The translations under genes and the position numbers were made by a program. From positions 119,639 through 183,638 of the forward strand of contig CBDCEE010000016.1 of the NCBI GenBank assembly GCA_965215705.1: DNA of 64,000 nucleotides, read 5' to 3'. The DNA comes from JAAXPZ01 sp965215705 (GTDB taxonomy: Bacteria > Campylobacterota > Campylobacteria > Campylobacterales > Sulfurovaceae). Shown piece after piece: positions 9,214 through 19,224 of this stretch (positions within the stretch are counted from its first letter, which is position 1; each line of letters starts with the position of its first letter). The notes under the pieces were generated by a model. That model did not search any database. It saw only the letters and a list, made by a program, of their open reading frames with translations, and was not told the origin of the DNA.

Positions 9214-10008
9214 TCAATTATCAATAACAATTTTGGCATACATACCAGGAAATACAAATTTTCCCTGGCTATCAAAACTGATCTTGATCTTGAATTTATG
9301 TGTCATTGGGTTGGAGCTTGGAATGATAGAAGCGATCTTTCCTTCTCCTTTGAGTTTGATCGAAGGGATCTCAAATTTAACTGTTTTTCCTATCCTGGCA
9401 TGTCCCAAGTCCCCCTCACTGATCTCAGTAACGATCTTCAGGTTACTCAGATCCGTCAATACCAATGAGGGCATACCCGGGATCTGTATCTCTCCTTCAT
9501 TGGCACGTTTCATCACGATCACTCCGTCATTGGGTGCTACGATCTTGAGGTATCTATACTGATTCAATACCTCTTGCATCTTTGCCTTGGCCTGCTCTAC
9601 CTGCTTTTCTGAGATCTTAACCATATCACCATAGTTGGCAGCTGCCAGCTCCAACTGTTCCAGATCATACTTGGAAACCATTCCTTTGGCAAAGAGCCGC
9701 TTGTGTCTCTCAAGGTTTTGCTGAATATTGGTATACTGTGCCCTGTTCATCTGCAGTGCCAATGTTGCCTGAGAGATCGCCAGTTCCACCTGCATCTGTG
9801 CTGACTCTATCTCCTTGGAATCTATCTCGTACAGTGGGTCACCTTTTTTGACGATATCCCCCTCCGATACCTTCATATTCTTAATGAAACCCATATATCG
9901 ACTGGTGATCATCTTTTGATTATCTGATACCACAGCTCCTGTTAACTCCAGCTCTATCGCCATCAAAGGCAATGCCAATACCCATGCCCACGCGAATATT
10001 TTTCTCAT
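9214..10008 (-). CDS. Periplasmic adaptor (membrane fusion) subunit of RND pump
   Basis: A 264-residue adaptor with a Sec signal peptide (about residues 1-17). It then has a lipoyl-like half (MKVSEGDIVKKGDPLYEID), an alpha-helical hairpin (about residues 65-135) that contacts TolC, and the second lipoyl half (VAPNDGVIVMKRANEG) followed by a beta-barrel. It bridges the inner-membrane pump to the outer-membrane channel. At 264 residues it is shorter than the usual 350-400, so the C-terminal membrane-proximal domain seems reduced or absent. The TolC-like gene stops at 10009, directly abutting this start, which indicates one transcript. Confidence 0.88.
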   Translation of the reverse strand: MRKIFAWAWVLALPLMAIELELTGAVVSDNQKMITSRYMGFIKNMKVSEGDIVKKGDPLYEIDSKEIESAQMQVELAISQATLALQMNRAQYTNIQQNLERHKRLFAKGMVSKYDLEQLELAAANYGDMVKISEKQVEQAKAKMQEVLNQYRYLKIVAPNDGVIVMKRANEGEIQIPGMPSLVLTDLSNLKIVTEISEGDLGHARIGKTVKFEIPSIKLKGEGKIASIIPSSNPMTHKFKIKISFDSQGKFVFPGMYAKIVIDN

Positions 10009-11394
10009 TTATTTAACTCCCAGATTTAATAGACTTTGCAATTCAAACACCTTACTGTTTCTTGCATTTTTGGCAGTGAGAAGTTTCAATAATACTTCTA
10101 ACTCCTTGGCTTGTTTTATCAGCACATCAGAGATAGAACTTATCCCCTCTTTATATTTTTCCTGATACTTTCGATAGACAGTTCGAGCAAACTTCAATTG
10201 TGCTCTATAGCTTCTAACATCTGCATCGTATCCACCTATCTGTGTCTGTAACTGCTTTACTTTCAGTGCAATACCTTTCTTCGCCAGCCTTACTTGGTCT
10301 GCTACTTTCATCATATTTACTTTGGCTTTTTCCAGATTGGCTTCATCTGTACCCCCATTGAAGATATTATATTGAAGCTGCATGCCTACCGTATAAGAAT
10401 CCTTATTAAAAAAATCATTGAAAGGCTTATCATCTGCCGAACCATACTCTGCAAATGCACCCACTGTCGGTCTGAACTTAGCTTTTTCAAGCTCTAGTGC
10501 CATACCTGTAATCTTGAGCCCCAGTTTTGCTTTTTGAATATCGATACTTCGTTGCTCTATCATCGCTTTAGTCACTTTGGGTTTGGGTGCCAGCGAGCTT
10601 TTTGCCCGTACTGAACTCACTTCTGTATCGAGAAGAAAAGAGAGAAACTGATAGGCAAGTTCTCTGTTAAGTTTCGCCTGAGAGAGCATACTTTGTGCCT
10701 CTACCATACGTGCCTTGACTTCCAGTTTGTCCGTCTCCTGTGCATAGCCCTCTTTTTTCATCTCTGAGATGATCTGCTTGAGCTTACTGATATTACCGAT
10801 GATTTTTCTCAAGTTACTGATATAGCTCTGTACCAAAGCAATATCATAAAAAGCTTTTTTGACTTGATAGCGTTTGATGCTTCTCACCTTTGCCATATCC
10901 AGTTTACTCATTTCAAAAAGAGATTTAGTGATTTTTTTATATTCTGTCAGTTTTCCACCAGTATAGACCGGTAACATATAGGTAAATTTGCTCACAAAAT
11001 GGTTACGGTCGTCTGGATAATTGAGATCTCTTGGTGCTGTCTGCAAGGGATCATGATCCAACTGCTGCCCCTGCATCATCGTACCCAAATCACCCAGAAA
11101 GTCAGAAAAACCAAAATCACCAAATGTGGCTTCTCTACTCTGAAGTTTGAATCCAAAAACATTCCCGGCATCATTGGAACGTAATGCCATAAAAGAAAAA
11201 TCCAACTTCCCGTAGTCATACCCTTGGGCAGCAAACTGCTCATACTTTTTCATCTGTGCATTGTATTGTGCGATCTTGATCTCCAGGTTATGCTTATCCA
11301 GGAGCTTCAATGCTCTGTGTAAAGTGAGGTTATGTATACCAGCTGATAGTGGCATATACACTAGTATCAAGAGTAACAGCAGTTTTTGTTTCAT
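10009..11394 (-). CDS. TolC-family outer-membrane efflux protein
   Basis: A 461-residue protein with a signal peptide (cleavage near LSAG, residue 18) and two repeats of long coiled-coil helices typical of TolC/OEP proteins. The first runs from LHRALKLLDKHNLEIKIA; the second repeats this design after about residue 270, with a beta-strand segment (MQLQYNIFNGG) before the last helix pair. It should form the trimeric outer-membrane channel for the adjacent adaptor and split RND pump, and is the first gene of that operon. About 136 bases without another gene separate it from the HIT gene upstream and probably hold the operon promoter. Confidence 0.88.
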   Translation of the reverse strand: MKQKLLLLLILVYMPLSAGIHNLTLHRALKLLDKHNLEIKIAQYNAQMKKYEQFAAQGYDYGKLDFSFMALRSNDAGNVFGFKLQSREATFGDFGFSDFLGDLGTMMQGQQLDHDPLQTAPRDLNYPDDRNHFVSKFTYMLPVYTGGKLTEYKKITKSLFEMSKLDMAKVRSIKRYQVKKAFYDIALVQSYISNLRKIIGNISKLKQIISEMKKEGYAQETDKLEVKARMVEAQSMLSQAKLNRELAYQFLSFLLDTEVSSVRAKSSLAPKPKVTKAMIEQRSIDIQKAKLGLKITGMALELEKAKFRPTVGAFAEYGSADDKPFNDFFNKDSYTVGMQLQYNIFNGGTDEANLEKAKVNMMKVADQVRLAKKGIALKVKQLQTQIGGYDADVRSYRAQLKFARTVYRKYQEKYKEGISSISDVLIKQAKELEVLLKLLTAKNARNSKVFELQSLLNLGVK

Positions 11395-11530
11395 CCCTAT
11401 CCCTTAATCAATGATTATCCATTTCCCCCCAGAAATTTCAATAAAGGATTATATCCAAAAACTCTTTACATAAGTTATTTTGAATGGTTACTATTTTATT
11501 GATGAGTTTTAATCATTTGTTTTTCTTATC

Positions 11531-11884
11531 TTACATACTTTTATGTGTATCTTCATGTAGATGGTCCCACTTCAGCTTTCCTCCGCCCAGCATGTGGAAG
11601 TGCAAATGGTGTATCTCCTGCCCACCATCCTCTCCATTGTTGGTAATGAGTCGATATCCTGCCTGATCTACCCCCACTTTACTGGCAACTTCTTGGGCAA
11701 AAGTCGTTAAACCTGCCATCATATCTCCAGAAACATTTTGAAAGCAGTCTACATGCACTTTGGGAATAATAAGAATATGAATAGGCGCCTTGGGATACAG
11801 ATCATGAAATGCTAAAAACGCCTCATTTTCATGTACGGTATTATTGGGGATTTCTCCTGCTACTATCTTACAAAAAAGACACAT
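11531..11884 (-). CDS. HIT-family nucleotide-binding protein (HINT-like)
   Basis: A 117-residue protein of the HINT branch of the histidine triad family, which hydrolyse AMP-linked phosphoramidates. The start CLFCKIVAGEIP is characteristic, as is the triad HHLHFHMLGG with His93, His95 and His97; His97 would be the nucleophile. The length is normal for HINT. It is divergent from pheS, with about 110 bases between the two starts. The same gene sits beside pheS in other Campylobacterota, as I recall it (HP0404 in H. pylori). The cysteine pair in the N-terminal CLFC is also common in bacterial HINT proteins. Confidence 0.93.
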   Translation of the reverse strand: MCLFCKIVAGEIPNNTVHENEAFLAFHDLYPKAPIHILIIPKVHVDCFQNVSGDMMAGLTTFAQEVASKVGVDQAGYRLITNNGEDGGQEIHHLHFHMLGGGKLKWDHLHEDTHKSM

Positions 11885-11994
11885 TAAAACTCCTTTTTTC
11901 TGTCATTATATCATAGATACTTCCCTAAACAAACCACATTATTATATTTTTTTGGATAGAATCACGGTAATTTTAAGATAATAAAGAGGTCATT

Positions 11995-12987
11995 TTGGAA
12001 ACACTACAAACTAGAATTGAAGAGATCTCATCATTAGATGAACTTGAGAAGATTCGTGTAGAGATATTTGGGAAGAAGGGTCTCCTCGCAGCGGAGTTCG
12101 CTAAGCTCAAAGATGTGCCAGGTCCGGAAAAAAAAGCATTCGCAGAGGGGCTCAATACACAAAAAGCTGTCCTGCAAACATCTTTTGACAACACGCTTAG
12201 CACACTCAAGAGCATTGCTCTGGAAAAACAGCTAGAAGCAGAACTAATCGATGTTTCGCTCTATAGCAACTTGGGCGAAAAAGGTGCACTACACCCTGTA
12301 ACACAGACCATGGACAAGATCATTGACTACTTTGTGGCACTGAACTTCTCTGTGGAAACCGGCCCTCTCGTAGAAGATGACTTTCATAACTTTGAAGCAC
12401 TGAATCTTCCTAAATACCATCCTGCCAGAGATATGCAGGATACTTTCTACTTCGCAGATGGTGGCCTGCTACGTACACATACTTCTCCTGCACAGATACG
12501 TACGATGCTCAAAGAAAAACCACCGATACGTATGATCGCTCCTGGTGCTGTCTTTCGTCGAGATTATGACCTGACCCATACACCAATGTTTCATCAGGTA
12601 GAGGGGCTAGTTGTGGAGGAGAAAGGTAAAGTAAGCTTTGCCAATCTCAAAGCGATCCTCACTGACTTTCTGCATCATATGTTCGGCGATGTAGAGGTAC
12701 GTTTCCGTCCTAGTTTCTTCCCTTTTACTGAGCCCTCAGCTGAGGTAGACATCAGCTGCATCTTCTGTAAAGGCAGTGGCTGTCGGGTCTGTTCACATAC
12801 TGGTTGGCTGGAAGTGCTTGGTAGTGGCGTGGTCGATCCCAATGTATTCAAAGCAGTAGGCTATGAAGATGTCAGCGGATATGCGTTTGGCTTAGGCGTA
12901 GAGCGTTTTGCTATGTTGATGCATGAGATTCCAGATCTCAGAAGCCTTTTTGAAGGTGATATTCGTTTATTGGAGCAGTTCAGATGA
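11995..12987 (+). CDS. pheS: Phenylalanine--tRNA ligase alpha subunit
   Basis: A 330-residue class II aminoacyl-tRNA synthetase subunit that forms the catalytic core of the alpha2-beta2 PheRS. The N-terminal coiled coil (residues 1-85) contacts tRNA. Motif 2 reads FRRDYDLTHTPMFHQVEG and motif 3 reads GLGVERFAMLMHEIPDLR. The start is TTG at 11995, supported by AAAGAGG six to eight bases upstream; no ATG in this frame lies before the conserved region. The stop overlaps the pheT start as ATGA. It heads the cluster pheS-pheT-aroA-ispH. Confidence 0.97.
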   Translation: METLQTRIEEISSLDELEKIRVEIFGKKGLLAAEFAKLKDVPGPEKKAFAEGLNTQKAVLQTSFDNTLSTLKSIALEKQLEAELIDVSLYSNLGEKGALHPVTQTMDKIIDYFVALNFSVETGPLVEDDFHNFEALNLPKYHPARDMQDTFYFADGGLLRTHTSPAQIRTMLKEKPPIRMIAPGAVFRRDYDLTHTPMFHQVEGLVVEEKGKVSFANLKAILTDFLHHMFGDVEVRFRPSFFPFTEPSAEVDISCIFCKGSGCRVCSHTGWLEVLGSGVVDPNVFKAVGYEDVSGYAFGLGVERFAMLMHEIPDLRSLFEGDIRLLEQFR

Positions 12988-15320
12988 GAGTAACGAGAAG
13001 TTGGTTAGAAGAGTTTATAGACCTCAGCGATATCTCTGATGAGAAGCTCTATGAGGTATTTAATGCGATTGGACTAGAGGTTGATAGCCTGGAAAAGATC
13101 ACCATACCCGAAGGTGTAGTGATCGGAAAAGTACTTAGCTGTGAAAAGCATCCTGATGCAGACAAGCTCAATATTTGCCAGATCGATATTGGAGAAGGTA
13201 CCCGCCAGATCGTTTGTGGTGCGGCCAATGTGCTTGAGGCAGAGTATGTTGCTGTTGCCACTGTAGGTACCACTCTGCCAGGTGATTTTCAGATAAAACC
13301 CGCTGAGCTTAGAGGCGTTAAAAGTGACGGCATGGTCTGTTCCAGTACTGAGCTGGGACTGCCCAAGATCAATGAAGGCATCATGATACTTGATGAAAGT
13401 ATTGGTATCCTTGATATAGGGAAAGATCTCAATGCCTATCCCAAGCTAGCAGATACTGTCATTGAACTGGAATTAACTGCCAACCGTGGAGATTGCCTTA
13501 GTATACATGGTATTGCCAGAGATCTCAGTGCAGTACTCAACAAAGATATCAAACCCATCGAGCATAAGACCAATGATACTTCCAAAGTAGCCATTGCCCG
13601 TAGATTTAGTATTACAAACCATACAGACATCCCCGTAAATCTACTCTACAAACTCTCTCAGAGTGACCGTATCACCAATACGCTTCTGATAGAGTTACGT
13701 CTAGGCTTTGCAGGACTTGAGCTCGCTGATAGTATCTCCAATATTCTACAGTACAGCACCCATGCAACTGGTGTCGTGCTAAGAGCCTATGATGCAAACA
13801 AACTTCAAAATGGTATCCAGAGTGTATCTCTTACGCTGGAACACAGTGAGCCAATGCTTGTCGCACTTAAAAAAGAGGACATTTTACTCTCAACCATAGG
13901 TGTCAATCAGGCTGAAGCCTATCTGCCGGACAGCAAGAGTGAAGAGATCCTTTTTGAAGCCAGCTATATCGCACCGGAGATACTCATTGAAGGGGTAGCG
14001 AACAGTAAAATAGAGACCGACACACTCTACTATAAAACATCCAGGGGCAGTGAACCTGATCTTCTCTTCGGTATGCAGTATCTAGAGTGGCAGTGCACCG
14101 AAGCCTGTGACTGTCGTTTTGCAGACAACTCCCTCTCTGTCGAAAGTGAAAAGAAAGAAAAAATCATCGCTGTCAATTTTGAAGAACTTGACAGTATCAT
14201 CGGACAAGAGACAAGCAAGAGTGAAGTCAGCAGTATCCTCTCTAGACTTGGGTTCCATGTCAACCGAAGCAAAGGCTCTGAAAGTTTTGGGGTGACAGTA
14301 CCTCATCACAGGCACGACATCAACCACATTCAGGATATTGCAGAAGAGATCCTCAGGATCATAGGTATCAACAATATCGATGCCAAGCCTCTGGAACTGA
14401 CTGAAAAAGTCAGACTTACAGAGAGTACACATAGATACAAAGCCAAAAGAGATATTAGGCTGAGAGCCGTGGGACGTGGATTTTTTGAAGCAGTCACCTA
14501 TGCCTTTTCCGATGAAGCCAAACTGGAAAAATATGGATTTTCTCTCGTAGAGGAGCCCTTAAAACTACTCAACCCTATTGCGGAAGAGTTCAACGGCATG
14601 AGAAGTACCCTGCTCATTAACTTGCTTGATGCAGTCAAAAGAAATGTCAGCTATGGCATCAAGCGTATCCCACTCTTTGAGATAGGGACTGTCTTTGATG
14701 CGAAGCGTCAAGAGTATGAAAAGATCGCTTTTGTCTGGAGTGGTCAGGCACAGACAGAGTCTATCATCAATCAGGGAAAAGCCCGGCAGATCGATTTCGC
14801 CTCTTTCATGACATCCTTGAGTGCTGTCATAGGCAAGGTAGAACTACGCAGATGTGAGAGTGAAAATGGACTCATGCACCCCTATCAGTCTGCACATATT
14901 TTCAAAGAGGGCATGCCTATCGGATTTGTGAGTAAGCTCCATCCTAATGTGGCTCAGACGTATGGGATACCAGACACGATGATCGCAGAGATGGATTTTG
15001 CAGCACTGCTCCCCAAACACATCATACACAAGCCCATTTCCAACTACCAAGGTGTCTACAAAGACCTCAGTATTGTGGTAGCAGAATCTCTATCCTTTTC
15101 AGAGATCCATACCGCACTCAGCAATATAGAGGCCCCCCTACTCAAGCAGTTTTACCCTGTCGATATCTATCAGGACGAAGCCTTAGGCGAGCAAAAAAGC
15201 ATCACCATACGATGCTTTATCCAATCTATAGAGGGTACCATGTCTGACAAGATAATCGACGGGGTCATGCAAAAGGTACTTCAGGTATTGGAGCAGAAGT
15301 GTGGAGCTCAGATCAGATGA
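12984..15320 (+). CDS. pheT: Phenylalanine--tRNA ligase beta subunit
   Basis: A 778-residue PheRS beta subunit. From the N-terminus one sees the EMAP/tRNA-binding OB domain (about residues 40-150, with HPDADKLNICQI), the B3/B4 editing region, the B5 domain (near residues 390-460), the catalytic-like module, and a C-terminal FDX-ACB anticodon-binding domain (SNYQGVYKDLSIVV onward). It binds tRNA-Phe and proofreads mischarged tyrosine. It starts four bases inside pheS and overlaps aroA by four, so the three are translationally coupled. Confidence 0.97.
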   Translation: MRVTRSWLEEFIDLSDISDEKLYEVFNAIGLEVDSLEKITIPEGVVIGKVLSCEKHPDADKLNICQIDIGEGTRQIVCGAANVLEAEYVAVATVGTTLPGDFQIKPAELRGVKSDGMVCSSTELGLPKINEGIMILDESIGILDIGKDLNAYPKLADTVIELELTANRGDCLSIHGIARDLSAVLNKDIKPIEHKTNDTSKVAIARRFSITNHTDIPVNLLYKLSQSDRITNTLLIELRLGFAGLELADSISNILQYSTHATGVVLRAYDANKLQNGIQSVSLTLEHSEPMLVALKKEDILLSTIGVNQAEAYLPDSKSEEILFEASYIAPEILIEGVANSKIETDTLYYKTSRGSEPDLLFGMQYLEWQCTEACDCRFADNSLSVESEKKEKIIAVNFEELDSIIGQETSKSEVSSILSRLGFHVNRSKGSESFGVTVPHHRHDINHIQDIAEEILRIIGINNIDAKPLELTEKVRLTESTHRYKAKRDIRLRAVGRGFFEAVTYAFSDEAKLEKYGFSLVEEPLKLLNPIAEEFNGMRSTLLINLLDAVKRNVSYGIKRIPLFEIGTVFDAKRQEYEKIAFVWSGQAQTESIINQGKARQIDFASFMTSLSAVIGKVELRRCESENGLMHPYQSAHIFKEGMPIGFVSKLHPNVAQTYGIPDTMIAEMDFAALLPKHIIHKPISNYQGVYKDLSIVVAESLSFSEIHTALSNIEAPLLKQFYPVDIYQDEALGEQKSITIRCFIQSIEGTMSDKIIDGVMQKVLQVLEQKCGAQIR

Positions 15321-16612
15321 AGCAGGTCACTGTCTCTCCTGCTCTTGCTCCCTTTGATCTCCAGTGTGACAGCATCGCTGCAGACAAGTCTATCTCTCAC
15401 CGCTGTGCTATGTTTTCACTCCTGAGTAACCAGCCCTCCAAGATCAACAACTTTTTACAGGGAGAGGATACATTAAACTCTCTGCAGATCGTTGAGCAAC
15501 TTGGTGCCACGGTGATACGGGAAGGGTCCGATGTTACGATTACTCCTCCTGTAGAACTCAGCGAGCCTCATGATGTACTGGACTGTGGCAATGCAGGTAC
15601 AGGGATGAGACTCTTCTGTGGTCTACTCGCCGGCATCGATGGCAATTTTGTCCTCTCAGGAGACAAATATTTACGTAATAGACCCATGAGCAGAGTGGTC
15701 AAACCACTGCGCCATATCGGTGCCAAAATCGATGGCAGGGAAAATGGAAACCTCGCGCCACTTTGTATCAGAGGTGGCCAATTGGAAGCATTCCGATACG
15801 AATCTCCCATCGACTCTGCCCAAGTTAAATCAGCCCTTATTCTTGCAGGATTGCGAGCCGATAGCCCTAGCTATTATAAAGAGAGTCTCCTAAGCCGTGA
15901 TCATACTGAGAGAATGCTCCGCGGTATGGGTGTGGAGATAGAGACACAAAAGGATGGCTGGATCAGAATAGTACCACCAACCCAACCACTCAGACCACTA
16001 CATATCACCGTTCCTTCTGACCCCTCGAGTGGCTTCTTCTTTGCCATAGCTGCTGCGATTACACCTGATGCCAAAGTAACCCTCAGCAATGTCTCATTCA
16101 ACCCTACACGGATCGGTGCCTACAAAGCCTTGGAACGTATGGGAGCAGCCATCGAATATGCGCTCACAGAGGATCTCTACGAACCCATAGGTGATATCAC
16201 TATACGATATAATGGACAGCTCAAGGCAACCACCATCGACTCTCATATCGCCTGGCTCATTGATGAGCTACCTGCGCTTGCCATCGCAATGGCTACTGCA
16301 GAAGGGACAAGTACTGTACGCAATGCCAAAGAGCTAAGAGTCAAAGAGAGTGACCGTATTTCTGCCACACTGGAGGGCTTGAGCCGTGCAGGCATTCAGA
16401 CAATAGAAAGAGAAGATGGTTACGATATCATTGGTGGGACCCTCAATGAGGCAACGGTCAATAGCTATGGAGATCATCGGATAGCCATGAGCTTTGCCAT
16501 CGCAGGCATATGCTGCGGCATGACGATAGAGGATGTGGAATGTATAGAGACTTCATTCCCCAATTTTTATGATATTTTAAAAGAGATAAGTGAGATACAC
16601 AATGGAAATTAG
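15317..16612 (+). CDS. aroA: 3-phosphoshikimate 1-carboxyvinyltransferase (EPSP synthase), class II type
   Basis: A 431-residue shikimate-pathway enzyme that joins PEP and shikimate-3-phosphate. The start is ATG 15317, which overlaps the pheT stop as ATGA; a GTG 18 bases upstream is less likely. Substrate residues are visible in DKSISHR (from residue 23) and GNAGTGMRL (91-99). All four motifs used to define class II EPSP synthases, which tolerate glyphosate, are present: GDK at 115-117, SAQVK at 167-171, RDHTE at 194-198 and NPTR at 262-265. The late motif KESDRI is the usual phosphate-binding signature. The ispH gene begins inside its last codons. Confidence 0.96.
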   Translation: MKQVTVSPALAPFDLQCDSIAADKSISHRCAMFSLLSNQPSKINNFLQGEDTLNSLQIVEQLGATVIREGSDVTITPPVELSEPHDVLDCGNAGTGMRLFCGLLAGIDGNFVLSGDKYLRNRPMSRVVKPLRHIGAKIDGRENGNLAPLCIRGGQLEAFRYESPIDSAQVKSALILAGLRADSPSYYKESLLSRDHTERMLRGMGVEIETQKDGWIRIVPPTQPLRPLHITVPSDPSSGFFFAIAAAITPDAKVTLSNVSFNPTRIGAYKALERMGAAIEYALTEDLYEPIGDITIRYNGQLKATTIDSHIAWLIDELPALAIAMATAEGTSTVRNAKELRVKESDRISATLEGLSRAGIQTIEREDGYDIIGGTLNEATVNSYGDHRIAMSFAIAGICCGMTIEDVECIETSFPNFYDILKEISEIHNGN

Positions 16613-17435
16613 ACTAGCATCCTCCTATGGATTCTGTTTCGGCGTCAAACGGGCTATCAAAATAGCAGAGAAAAGTCATGGCAGTGCCACCTATGGTCCC
16701 CTCATTCATAACAAAGATGAGATCAACAGACTCAAAGAGGGCTTCAATGTAGGGCTAGCAGAAAACATGACCGAAGCAGAGCAGTATGACTCTATCGTCA
16801 TCCGTACACATGGTATCCCCAAAGAGGAGCTGGCACAGCTTGAAGCTGAAGGAAAAAAGATCTCTGATGCTACCTGTCCTTTTGTTGCCACGCCACAGCA
16901 AATCGTAGAGCAGATGAGCAATGAAGGCTATAGTATCGTGATCTTCGGTGATGCCAATCATCCTGAGATCAAAGGGGTGATCAGCTATGCCAAAGACCAA
17001 AGAGATGCCTTTGTCGTACTTGAAGAGGATGAGCTCGAAAATCTTCCTCTCAAATCCAGAGTTGCCATCGTTGCACAAACCACTAGAAAACCCACAGACT
17101 TCATGAAGATCGTCAATACACTTATACTTCAGGCAAAAGAGGTACGTGTCTTTAATACGATTTGTAACGCAACCTTTGAAAACCAGGATGCTGCAGCATC
17201 TCTCGCCAAGGAAGCAGATGTTATGATCGTCATTGGTGGAAAGAATTCTTCCAATACCAAACAACTTTACTCTATCTCTAAAAACTACTGTCATGACAGT
17301 TATCTTATTGAAAATGAAGAAGAGCTACAAGCAGAATGGTTCCAAAATAAAAATCTCTGTGGCATCAGTGCCGGCGCTTCTACCCCTGACTGGGTGGTTC
17401 AAAATGTCATAGATAGTATTGAGTCTACAACCTAA
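16602..17435 (+). CDS. ispH: 4-hydroxy-3-methylbut-2-enyl diphosphate reductase
   Basis: A 277-residue enzyme catalysing the last step of the MEP isoprenoid pathway, making IPP and DMAPP from HMBPP with an iron-sulfur cluster. The three cluster cysteines are visible in GFCFGVKRA (Cys12), DATCPFV and NTICNATFENQ. Substrate His motifs RTHGIP and GDANHPE are present, and the C-terminus has the usual AGASTPDW. The start is ATG 16602, inside the last codons of aroA (11-base overlap); an in-frame GTG 12 bases earlier is less likely. The protein is of family length without the extra S1 domains seen in some bacteria; rpsA follows as a separate gene. Confidence 0.96.
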   Translation: MEIRLASSYGFCFGVKRAIKIAEKSHGSATYGPLIHNKDEINRLKEGFNVGLAENMTEAEQYDSIVIRTHGIPKEELAQLEAEGKKISDATCPFVATPQQIVEQMSNEGYSIVIFGDANHPEIKGVISYAKDQRDAFVVLEEDELENLPLKSRVAIVAQTTRKPTDFMKIVNTLILQAKEVRVFNTICNATFENQDAAASLAKEADVMIVIGGKNSSNTKQLYSISKNYCHDSYLIENEEELQAEWFQNKNLCGISAGASTPDWVVQNVIDSIESTT

Positions 17436-17504
17436 AGAATGGAGCTTTACTAAGCCCCATTTGCACTTTCTTTCTCCTCTTTTTACATCCTTCTTTTTAG
17501 CGAT

Positions 17505-17534
17505 TCAGCACTTTTAAATAAAAGATAGTATAAT
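17505..17534 (+). promoter_or_regulatory. Candidate promoter of rpsA
   Basis: A TATAAT hexamer at 17529-17534 lies 32 bases ahead of the rpsA ATG in the 131-base gap after ispH. No good -35 hexamer is visible, but Campylobacterota promoters often lack one. AAGGATAGG before the ATG is the ribosome site. Confidence 0.45.
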
Positions 17535-17566
17535 TACGCCAAATTAGGCAAACGAAGGATAGGTAA

Positions 17567-19216
17567 ATGAAGTTCGAAGATATCGAAGTAGAAGAGGTTG
17601 ATTTTGAAGCGATGCTTGAGGAGTCGTTTAAGAAAACAGAATCAAGAAGTGACTTAGTAGACGGTACAGTGGTTAAGATCGATGAGGCTGAGGGGCAAGC
17701 TGTGGTTGATATAGGAGGAGGCAGAGACTCTGTACTCTCACTTGATGAGATTCGAGACGAAGAGGGTGTTGTACTGTTTAAAGTCGGCGATCCCATCAAA
17801 GTTGTTACACAAGGTCGTGGTAGAATCTCTTATCTTGCTGCACAAAAGAGAGCAGCACTCAATGAGTTTATCGATGCATACAACCCTGAAGAGGAAACGA
17901 TCATCGAAGGTGTTGTCACCAAGAAAAACAAAGGTGGCTATGTCGTAGAGGCAGATGGACTAGAGTTCTTCATGCCACGTACACTCTCTTACCTCAGCTC
18001 CAAAGTAGAAGCTGTAGGAAAGAAAGTCAAAGCGGTTATCGTAAAAGTAGATAAGGATAAGGGTTCTGTTGTCATATCTAGAAAAGAGCTCATCGAGAGA
18101 GACAAAGCAAAATCTCAAGAGATCGTAGATAAACTCCTCGAGAGTAAAGATCCTGTTATTGGTATCGTTAAAAAAATCACCAGTTATGGTATGTTTGTTG
18201 ATGTGGGCGGCATGGATGGACTCGTACATTACTCACAGATCTCTCACAAAGGACCAGTTAACCCATCTAAATATTTTGAAGAGGGTGATGAGGTCAATGT
18301 GATCGCACTGGATTATGATAAGAAGAAAAGACACCTTTCACTCTCCATTAAAGATGCCAGTTCTGATCCTTGGCAAGAGATAGATGACATTTTGGGCGTA
18401 GGTGACACCGTGACAGTAACTGTAAGCAATATCGAGCCTTATGGGGTCTTTGTAGATCTCGGTGAAGACTTGGAAGCATTCCTTCACGTCTCTGAGATCT
18501 CTTGGGATAAAAATGTAAAACATCCTAAAGACTATATGGCCGTAGATGATGAGATCAATGTTGAAGTCATCGAAATCGACAAAGAGAAGAGAAGACTCAG
18601 AGTCAGTCTCAAAACACTGTTGCCTAAGCCTATGGAAGCATTTTCAAGCAAGCGTAAAGTAGGAGACATCCTTACCGGTACTGTAACCTCACTCACAGAT
18701 TTTGGTGCTTTTGTCAAGCTTGACGGTGTAGAAGGACTTCTTCATAACCAAGAGACTTCATGGGACAAAACAGTCAATGCAAAAGATATCTTCAAGTCAG
18801 GTGATGAAGTAGAAGTAAAGATCATCAAAATTGACTCAGAAGCAGGCAAAATATCACTCAGTAAAAAAGCCTTAGAAGATTCACCTGTAGATGAGTTTGC
18901 CAAAACACATAAAAACGGAGATATAGTGGCTGGTACAGTTAAAGACAAGAAAGACTTTGGTGTCTTTGTTGCTCTGGATAACCATATTGATGCATTGATC
19001 CGTACAGAGGATCTCTATCCACTCAAATTTGATGAGATAGAGAAAGGTCAAGAGATCAAAGGAGTCATTAGCTTCATCGACTCTCAAAGCGGCAGAATCA
19101 GAGTTTCCGTAAAGAGACTGGAAAGACAAGAAGAGAGACAGGCACTTGATTCACTCAATAGTGAGCAAGATGACAGTATGACACTTGGTGACCTCATCAA
19201 AGATAAATTTAAATAA
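17567..19216 (+). CDS. rpsA: Small ribosomal subunit protein bS1
   Basis: A 549-residue protein with six S1 RNA-binding repeats, beginning near residues 23, 110, 195, 280, 365 and 450. Examples are GIVKKITSYGMFVDVGG, VSNIEPYGVFVDLGE and VTSLTDFGAFVKLDG. S1 binds mRNA upstream of the start codon and helps initiation on structured or weak ribosome sites. The first two repeats are more divergent, as is normal for the ribosome-docking domains. It follows ispH and precedes serA by eight bases, an order shared with other Campylobacterota. Confidence 0.96.
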   Translation: MKFEDIEVEEVDFEAMLEESFKKTESRSDLVDGTVVKIDEAEGQAVVDIGGGRDSVLSLDEIRDEEGVVLFKVGDPIKVVTQGRGRISYLAAQKRAALNEFIDAYNPEEETIIEGVVTKKNKGGYVVEADGLEFFMPRTLSYLSSKVEAVGKKVKAVIVKVDKDKGSVVISRKELIERDKAKSQEIVDKLLESKDPVIGIVKKITSYGMFVDVGGMDGLVHYSQISHKGPVNPSKYFEEGDEVNVIALDYDKKKRHLSLSIKDASSDPWQEIDDILGVGDTVTVTVSNIEPYGVFVDLGEDLEAFLHVSEISWDKNVKHPKDYMAVDDEINVEVIEIDKEKRRLRVSLKTLLPKPMEAFSSKRKVGDILTGTVTSLTDFGAFVKLDGVEGLLHNQETSWDKTVNAKDIFKSGDEVEVKIIKIDSEAGKISLSKKALEDSPVDEFAKTHKNGDIVAGTVKDKKDFGVFVALDNHIDALIRTEDLYPLKFDEIEKGQEIKGVISFIDSQSGRIRVSVKRLERQEERQALDSLNSEQDDSMTLGDLIKDKFK

Positions 19217-19224
19217 GAAGAAAC

